Assembly (NCBI RefSeq): GCF_039871975.1
Contig: NZ_JBDPLL010000001.1
Source of the DNA: Trichormus_B sp936914905
Lineage (GTDB): Bacteria; Cyanobacteriota; Cyanobacteriia; Cyanobacteriales; Nostocaceae
Reading direction: 5' to 3' (one strand)
Length of the DNA stretch: 64,000 bases
Position numbers and translations under genes: made by a program. Within the stretch, counting starts at the first letter, position 1. Each line of letters begins with the position of its first letter. This document shows positions 58,829 to 64,000 of the stretch, piece by piece. The notes under the pieces were generated by a model. That model was not told where the DNA came from. It made no database searches and worked only from the letters and a program-made list of their open reading frames with translations.

Positions 58829-58937
58829 AATGTGCTAATAGGGTTAAACTTACTGCTTCGATCACACCGCGACCAACATTAATGATAATAACAGTATCAA
58901 TAATAGTCGAGTTAGTCATGGGAATCTCACCACTCGT
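58829..58937 (-). pseudogene. PIN-domain (VapC-like) toxin, truncated
   Basis: MTNSTIIDTVIIINVGRGVI then EAVSLTLLAHL and stop, about 35 codons. It looks like the start of a PIN-domain toxin, in which the first acidic metal ligand would lie in a xxDTDIIID stretch. Here two of those Asp are V and N. It is downstream of a DUF2281-like antitoxin pseudogene. Confidence 0.45.
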
Positions 58938-58939
58938 TT

Positions 58940-59175
58940 TTTATAACACTACGCACCCAAGAGTTGATCTCTGTTAAGTCTTAACGTTCACTCCACATGC
59001 TAATAAATCCATCATTTATTAAGTCAATATCTTTTATTAAGTCAATATCTAGTGAGTGAGTAGCAGGTTCAACTAGAGGATATCTTTGTAGTGAAGAAGC
59101 AATAAAGTCGAACACTTGACGCTGTACTTCAATGGGAAGGGATGAAAATTCATTTAATAATTCTCGTTATCTCAT
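58940..59175 (-). pseudogene. DUF2281-like antitoxin, broken
   Basis: MR, stop, RELLNEFSSLPIEVQRQVFD then FIASSLQRYPLVEPATHSLD. DIDLIKD/IDLINDGFISMW contains an 18-bp tandem duplication (59,017-59,052). The end is DLTEINSWVRSV. DUF2281 proteins are usually antitoxins paired with PIN or RelE-type toxins. The adjacent truncated PIN-like gene agrees. Confidence 0.5.
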
Positions 59176-59489
59176 TTTAGAGATTCTTGTTAGTTCGTCT
59201 AGGTTTGAAACAATAGAAGTTAATATTGAGCTTAGCTGATGCTCAATCAACCTACAGATTTCGTTTATTTGTTAGTTAACTCCCACTCTTATTAGAGTAA
59301 TATGGAGTAGCTAAGCTCTTACCCCAATAAGAGCATAAATTATGTATATCCTAGTTTTTCTGAATTCACGATTGTTGACAAACACTGAAAACCTATGCCA
59401 GCATATAATACGATGATAATTCAATGTTCGTCATAATTAATCTTTCAAAAGATATATATTCTATAACATATTTCAAACAGAATACCATA

Positions 59490-59730
59490 TATTATTGAAG
59501 TTTCGCAGCATATTAAGTAAACAAAACATCCTTTAGTTTTAACTGTCAATGGTAAACCAGAATTGGTTGTTCAAGATCCCGAATCTTATCAGAAACTTTT
59601 AGATGCTCCTGAGTTAGTAGAAACATTGAAAGGAATTAAACTTGGTTTGGAACAGATACAGAAAGGAAAGGTAAAAAAAGCAGACGATTTCTTTAATGAA
59701 TTGTTTGATAAGTTAGATATTGACCAATGA
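59490..59730 (+). pseudogene. Phd/YefM-type antitoxin, N-terminally damaged
   Basis: IIEVSQHIK, stop, TKHPLVLTVNGKPELVVQDP, ESYQKLLDAPELVETLKGIK, then LGLEQIQKGKVKKADDFFNE. The 'P(L)VLTxNGKxxxVVQDxxxYQ' pattern is diagnostic of Phd/YefM antitoxins. An in-frame stop near 59,552 separates the DNA-binding N-terminus. The stop at 59,728 overlaps the next start (ATGA), as usual for toxin-antitoxin pairs. Confidence 0.65.
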
Positions 59731-59936
59731 ATCAAAAAGATCAAGTTATTATCCCACCTGCAGCACAACAAGCAATAGAATAAGGAGATTTTTAGTTTAT
59801 TAATGAATCCTCTCATAAAGCTAGAACATAGTTAGAGGGATGACATAAAGTTATGTAATCACTAGGAACAATACCTTTTCGCTGTTCTTTAGCATTCGAA
59901 AATGATTTTTCAGCTCAAGAAATTCGACACATTAAT
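59727..59936 (+). pseudogene. ParE/RelE-like toxin, cut by IS66
   Basis: MNQKDQVIIPPAAQQAIE, stop, then FINESSHKA and, after stops, SLGTIPFRCSLAFENDFSAQ, EIRHINV. The last segment resembles the ParE core (xFRCxxAxENDxxxxEIRxL). The gene is cut at 59,937 by IS66 copy B. It forms a pair with the Phd-like gene before it. Confidence 0.5.
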
Positions 59937-61433
59937 GTAAAGATTCAGGTCGAAGCTAGAGGGATTAAAGAAGGTGTCTGCAAAGCAGAGTTAACCATCT
60001 CTTTGATAGGTTGGTCAAAAAACTCAATTAGAGACAGTGCTTGAGGGCAATAAGTTTGTATAAACGTCAATAAATTGGCAGTATGTTGCAATCGCTCCAT
60101 AGAAATAGAACCATCACAGACTTTTCCTTTTGTCAGTGCTAAAAGTAACCTTAGTTCAGCTCAATAATTATCAAGGTCTATTGGGTAAGGAAGGTAAAAG
60201 TTTACCAGGTTTCCCTCCGGCTTTATCAATGAATGAATGGAAGATTCAACTTTTGCTTGAAACTAGCATGCCCAAGTCAAGAATTCATCAAGGTTTTGGG
60301 TTTGTTGGAATAAAGCGTAGTTTTTAAAACCTTCATCTATCAGTATCAGGTCGATGAATTGTGTGCCAACTGCTTGGTGATTTCAGCCAGGAATCTTGAT
60401 TAGTTTCTTGAAGAGACGGAGTAGATGTACCTGATATTTGTGTTGAGCTTTGAGCGGATCACCGTTATAGGGAGTAAAGTCATCACAACTGAGTAGACCA
60501 GAGTAACTATAACCCACAATGGATTCTAATTCGGCTGGAGAACGAGTATCAGGACCTTGAAATCAAGGGAAGTCAGTATTGGCAAAATCCATAACCATTC
60601 TTTCACCCCTTTGACTACCCAGGGTGTTTCATCCGCAAGGATATTAGGCTGGGTTGGTTTTATCTACTGTTTGAGGCTATCAATTTGAGCCACTGCACCA
60701 TCTATTCCTTCATTCCTAGCTACTAATATTCCCACTCCAATTTCTATTTGATCCAGTTTCCACAAAAGTTCTTGTTGTTTTTCATAGGGTAAATGCCCGT
60801 AGTTATTGAGCCATCCCAAAAAAGCTTGTAGTCTAATTCCTATATCTTGTACCGGTACTATCTCTGGTGAGCAGTCTGCCCTTTGTGTTTCTCCACACAC
60901 ACTGCAAATGCACCTATATCTTTAGATATACTACTATTTCGATTGGCCTGTCCACCAACTCCCCTACTTGTTGTGTTTCCATTTTTATTGGTTCACCAAA
61001 CAATTACCCCTGACCATACCATCTACACACTTGTGGTCCTAGGCTCTCAAATCTATCTACTCCACCCAACCCCTTTCTCGTTTTTCTCCTATGGACTGGT
61101 TGTCCTCCTGGTTTCCGTTTTAGTGTCTGGTTTTATTCTGGTTTATCTTGTTGTTGGTTCTCGGTTTTTTTGAGGATGTTTCCCGACGGTGCTTTCCATA
61201 ATCTGATGCTATCTAAATCTTTACTGACTTTGAGTTTCTCTATTTCTACTACTCTATTTGTTAGCTTCTCTATACTATTCCCCTCCTCAATAATGATTTC
61301 TACCAGTTGCTCTGTTGCCAACTGCTTCAATATCTCTGTGTCTAGTTTTCGTGGTAGGTTCCTTTCCATAACTGCTTGCTATATTCTCCCTCACCTATCA
61401 CACTTCTCAATACCCCACCACCTCAATACTTAC
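59937..61433 (-). mobile_element. IS66-family element copy B
   Basis: 1497 bp, closely similar to copy A (47,623-49,135). Ends GTAAAGATTCAGGTC (59,937) and CAATACTTAC (to 61,433). The transposase on the minus strand runs from 61,369 (MERNLPRKLDTEILKQLATE, DSIRLWKAPSGNILKKTENQ) through MCGETQRADCSPEIVPVQDI to ...PSLIPLA. It is broken by frameshifts and small deletions. Flanks ACATTAAT and TTTTGTAG do not match, so the 8-bp target duplication is lost or the flanks were rearranged. It truncates a ParE-like gene. Confidence 0.82.
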
Positions 61434-61544
61434 TTTTGTAGGGGTTTAGCAATGCGCTTTACCCCCACTGAATCAACACCATTTTTTAGTCTATTTGAAT
61501 GTAATTCGGTTACTGATTCTTGCTACTTGAAAACAATCCATTCT

Positions 61545-62834
61545 CTACGACTGAATTGGGTTATCTCTAGGATTCACCAATTTCAATAATTTCTGTTTAA
61601 TTTGTGCGTCGTAAACTTCCCATTTCATTTTGGCATAAGCAGAATTTTCATTGCCCCCAGATAAAAAACCCATTGGAATTTCAAAGCCACCTGCACCTGT
61701 ACGTCCACCACCAAAGAAACGCCCAGTGCTATCTTGTCCAAAAGCTTCTTTAATAAATTCATCGGGGTCTAAAGTAAGTTTTGTGGTTCTTAGGGAACCT
61801 ATGACCACTTCTAATTCATCATCTTCATCATGAACAATTCCATAAACTACTGCGGTATGAACGTTTTCTTCTGTCACTAGAAAATCAGCTGCTTGAGGAA
61901 TAGCATCCCGGTCGTCGTAGCGTAAATAACCAACCCCTGCTATAGAAAAGTTATTTTGGACAATGCGATTTTTGAGCGATCGCTCGATCACATCCATGAC
62001 CCGCTTGGAACGATTTGCCTGTAAAATGGCATTCAGCAACTGAGAATCATAAAATTTGCTCAGATAGGCAGCAGCCATAAAATCTTCTTCCTGCGCTTGC
62101 ATCAACCTATTGGTATCTGAGCGTAAACCGTGCATCAAAGCAGTTGTACATTTAACGTGCTGGCTAATACTGCTATCTAATACCAGCAAACCAGCTTGTA
62201 AATACTGAGTGAAGATAGTTGCAGTTGCACGCACATAAGGACGAACATCGACAAACTCGGCCTTCAGTTCTCCCTGCAAGCTATGATGATCGACCAGCAC
62301 GACCAGGGGAAGTCCTGCCTGTTGTACTGGTGATAACAGCTGAGATGTGGTTCCCTGGTTATCAATTAGTACGAACCCTTGATAAGATGATAAATCTTTA
62401 TTTTTCAGGGTTTGCATTGTCCACCGTTGAGCAGGTAAAGTAGTCAACTTAACCAAGGCAATATTCTCTTGGTGGCTTAATGTCCCAGCATAAATGATTT
62501 CACATTTGATATCATACTGTTGAGCAATTAACTGGTAAGCCCAAGCACAAGAAAGAGCATCAGGATCAGGGAAATCTTGCAAAACTACTAAATGACGCTC
62601 ATGTCTGTGTCCAAGCAGGGTTTTCTGCAATTCTTCTGATTTTTGAAGTGCTAGAGAATTACCTCGTTGAGCTAAATAGATACCTCCATCACCATTATTC
62701 AATGGTGGTAAAGAAGGACGGGTAACGGGTGGAAGTTTATCAGAAGATTCTTTATCTATCTCAACTTCCTCCGGGTTCGGTTCTGTGGTCAATGAAAAAC
62801 TCTCAAATTGAGTAACAGGAGAATTCAAGTACAT
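61545..62834 (-). CDS. DHH-family phosphoesterase (NrnA/RecJ-like)
   Basis: 429 residues from the ATG at 62,834 (an upstream ATG at 62,912 gives 455). DHH motif I QDFPDPDALSCAWAYQL near residue 114 of the long form, then FVLIDNQG near 184 and the signature DHH in LPLVVLVDHHSLQ (208-210). The C-terminal DHHA1-type part has RFFGGGRTGAGGFEIPMGFL. Family members hydrolyse short oligonucleotides, pAp or cyclic dinucleotides using Mn2+. The substrate here is unknown. An N-terminal low-complexity stretch of about 60 residues is extra. IS66 copy B ends 110 bp beyond the stop. Confidence 0.82.
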   Translation of the reverse strand: MYLNSPVTQFESFSLTTEPNPEEVEIDKESSDKLPPVTRPSLPPLNNGDGGIYLAQRGNSLALQKSEELQKTLLGHRHERHLVVLQDFPDPDALSCAWAYQLIAQQYDIKCEIIYAGTLSHQENIALVKLTTLPAQRWTMQTLKNKDLSSYQGFVLIDNQGTTSQLLSPVQQAGLPLVVLVDHHSLQGELKAEFVDVRPYVRATATIFTQYLQAGLLVLDSSISQHVKCTTALMHGLRSDTNRLMQAQEEDFMAAAYLSKFYDSQLLNAILQANRSKRVMDVIERSLKNRIVQNNFSIAGVGYLRYDDRDAIPQAADFLVTEENVHTAVVYGIVHDEDDELEVVIGSLRTTKLTLDPDEFIKEAFGQDSTGRFFGGGRTGAGGFEIPMGFLSGGNENSAYAKMKWEVYDAQIKQKLLKLVNPRDNPIQS

Positions 62835-63011
62835 AGGGCATTTGGTGTTCAGCGCGGTGGCTTGTGTATGCCTTCCGAGATACTCCAATCTTTGCATCAC
62901 TGGTTTAGCCACACATTATGATCTTGACAGAAATCAACTATCTTTGCACTGCATACCTTGGTCTATTTTTTGTCAATAGTATTGGTCAAGGATTTATTAC
63001 ATCTGTCTGGA

Positions 63012-63041
63012 TTGAATATTGATTCTAGAATCAATATTCAA
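63012..63041. repeat. Perfect 30-bp palindrome
   Basis: TTGAATATTGATTCT is followed at once by its complement AGAATCAATATTCAA, with no loop. It lies 100-180 bp upstream of the DHH gene and could be a regulatory operator or a cruciform/terminator hairpin. Confidence 0.6.
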
Positions 63042-63100
63042 TATTCAATTTTTGTGAAAACCTGATTTTGATAAAAATATTTATTTGTGCTAAAAAATTA

Positions 63101-63142
63101 TAGGTGTTAGGTGTTAGGTATTAGGTATTAGGTATTAGGTAT
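63101..63142. repeat. 7-bp tandem repeats
   Basis: TAGGTGT twice then TAGGTAT four times, followed by ATACCTC...GAGGTAT inverted repeats near 63,150-63,172. It is intergenic. 63,300-63,381 contains TTTACGCATTGAC, similar to the IS701-like terminus at 27,555. Confidence 0.6.
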
Positions 63143-63381
63143 AACGATATATACCTCATAAAAATGAGGTATAATACTCATTCTGTGTGTTATTAGCTGT
63201 CCAGGATTTAGACAGAACATTCCTCTAGCTTTTAGGAATTTGCCACTTCAGCTGCAAACAAACACCAAGCAATATCAAAGTAAGTCGTCTACTTGTGGTA
63301 AACCTTCCTGACAATAGTTAAATATAAAGACCTACAGGTGAAAACTTGTCTCCCTGCTTTACGCATTGACTCTGTATAATG

Positions 63382-63879
63382 TCAAAGTCCTATTACATAT
63401 TTTTGCCACTCTTCGTGAAGTCCACTCTTCAGATGTTTAGTCACCTCAAAGTAAAGGCTACTGTACGGTTGACGAGGTGGATGGCGCAAAGGCATCCGGG
63501 CTTCTTGAGGTGTACGACAGCCTTTTTTGACGTTGCAGGGTACACAGGCAGTAACAATGTTTTCCCAGGTGTCACCCCCTCCACGCGATCGCGGCATTAC
63601 ATGATCTAAGGTCAACTCATCTCCTGTATAACCACAGTATTGACAAGTATGTCCATCGCGATGCAATATATTCCGGCGCGTCAAAGGAATTTCTTTATAG
63701 GGAACACGCACGTAATGGCGCAACCGAATTACGGTTGGCAGCGGAAAATCTGAGTATATGAATCTACCGTTATGTTCTACGTGCTCTGCCTTCCCTTTAA
63801 TCAACAAAACTATGGCACGTCGCCAACTCGTAATGTTGAGCGGTTCGTAAGAGGCGTTGAGGACTAAAACCTTCCCCAT
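63382..63879 (-). CDS. HNH endonuclease
   Basis: 165 residues. The N-terminus KVLVLNASYEPLNITSWRRA and VLLIKGKAEHVE is typical of the cyanobacterial/actinobacterial single-domain HNH nucleases. The HNH core is HTCQYCGYTGDELTLDHVMP, SRGGGDTWENIVTACVPCNV KKG, with two CxxC pairs likely binding zinc and DH plus N as catalytic residues. Function in the cell is unknown: host nuclease, possibly DNA repair. Intact; start at 63,879. Confidence 0.88.
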   Translation of the reverse strand: MGKVLVLNASYEPLNITSWRRAIVLLIKGKAEHVEHNGRFIYSDFPLPTVIRLRHYVRVPYKEIPLTRRNILHRDGHTCQYCGYTGDELTLDHVMPRSRGGGDTWENIVTACVPCNVKKGCRTPQEARMPLRHPPRQPYSSLYFEVTKHLKSGLHEEWQKYVIGL

Positions 63880-64000
63880 TGATATTAGCTCAAGGTATTA
63901 GTTTTAAATATTTTAACACAGATATACCTTCCTGGGGAGATGAGAAGAATTTATACTTCTTAAATAATTTGGTAGCAGGAAGAAGGGCGGTAAAGGTATA

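Noticed and set aside
59937..61433. 8-bp target duplication for IS66 copy B
   Set aside because: Flanks ACATTAAT and TTTTGTAG do not match, unlike copy A.

Overview
The window looks like chromosome of a filamentous, heterocyst-type cyanobacterium (Nostocales). Evidence read from the sequence: HIP1-type GCGATCGC octamers, the cyanobacterial order gltA / ndhA-ndhI-ndhG-ndhE / nadK, an FtsH very close to cyanobacterial FtsH2, glycolate dehydrogenase subunits, cyanobacterial small proteins and short intergenic repeats. An unusually large share of genes is broken by frameshifts, in-frame stops, small tandem duplications or insertion sequences. That resembles the eroding genome of an obligate symbiont such as 'Nostoc azollae', but this species guess is inference only.

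Layout. 1-3,700 is wreckage: an IS66 copy split by a Tn7/Mu-type insertion that carries phage-tail-like genes and a 100-N assembly gap, then antitoxin and Uma2 pseudogenes. 3,900-12,030 is mostly intact housekeeping: glcE, glcF, ackA, a conserved membrane-anchored protein, a dead aminotransferase, ftsH. 12,077-30,260 is a graveyard: a GTPase pseudogene, an intact DNA adenine methylase beside a dead probable restriction enzyme, a dead cytochrome b, a four-gene Hsp70-like/GTPase cluster on the minus strand that is entirely decayed, a TnsB/TnsC-type transposon with 138-bp inverted repeats invaded by an IS701-like element, and a dead cyclase. 30,431-45,719 is healthy again: pentapeptide/TPR protein, ilvD, modA, thiD, an M16 peptidase pair, a probable 6S RNA beside purK, tatC, an arsM/arsS arsenosugar pair and an OmpR-type response regulator. 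The cognate histidine kinase (46,072-49,599) is destroyed by an internal deletion plus an ISKra4 and an IS66 insertion, both with readable target duplications. 50,080-58,175 holds a DM13 lipoprotein, an acyltransferase, nadK, the ndhAIGE cluster and gltA. 58,288-61,433 has dead sixA, two dead toxin-antitoxin modules and another IS66. The window ends with a DHH phosphoesterase and an HNH endonuclease.

How parts fit together: glcE/glcF oxidise photorespiratory glycolate; NdhA/I/G/E form the membrane arm and iron-sulfur link of NDH-1; ArsM and ArsS make arsenosugar precursors; the two M16 proteins look like a catalytic/non-catalytic pair; the response regulator and DNA methylase are orphans whose partners died. 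All identifications are from reading translations and motifs; no database search was run.
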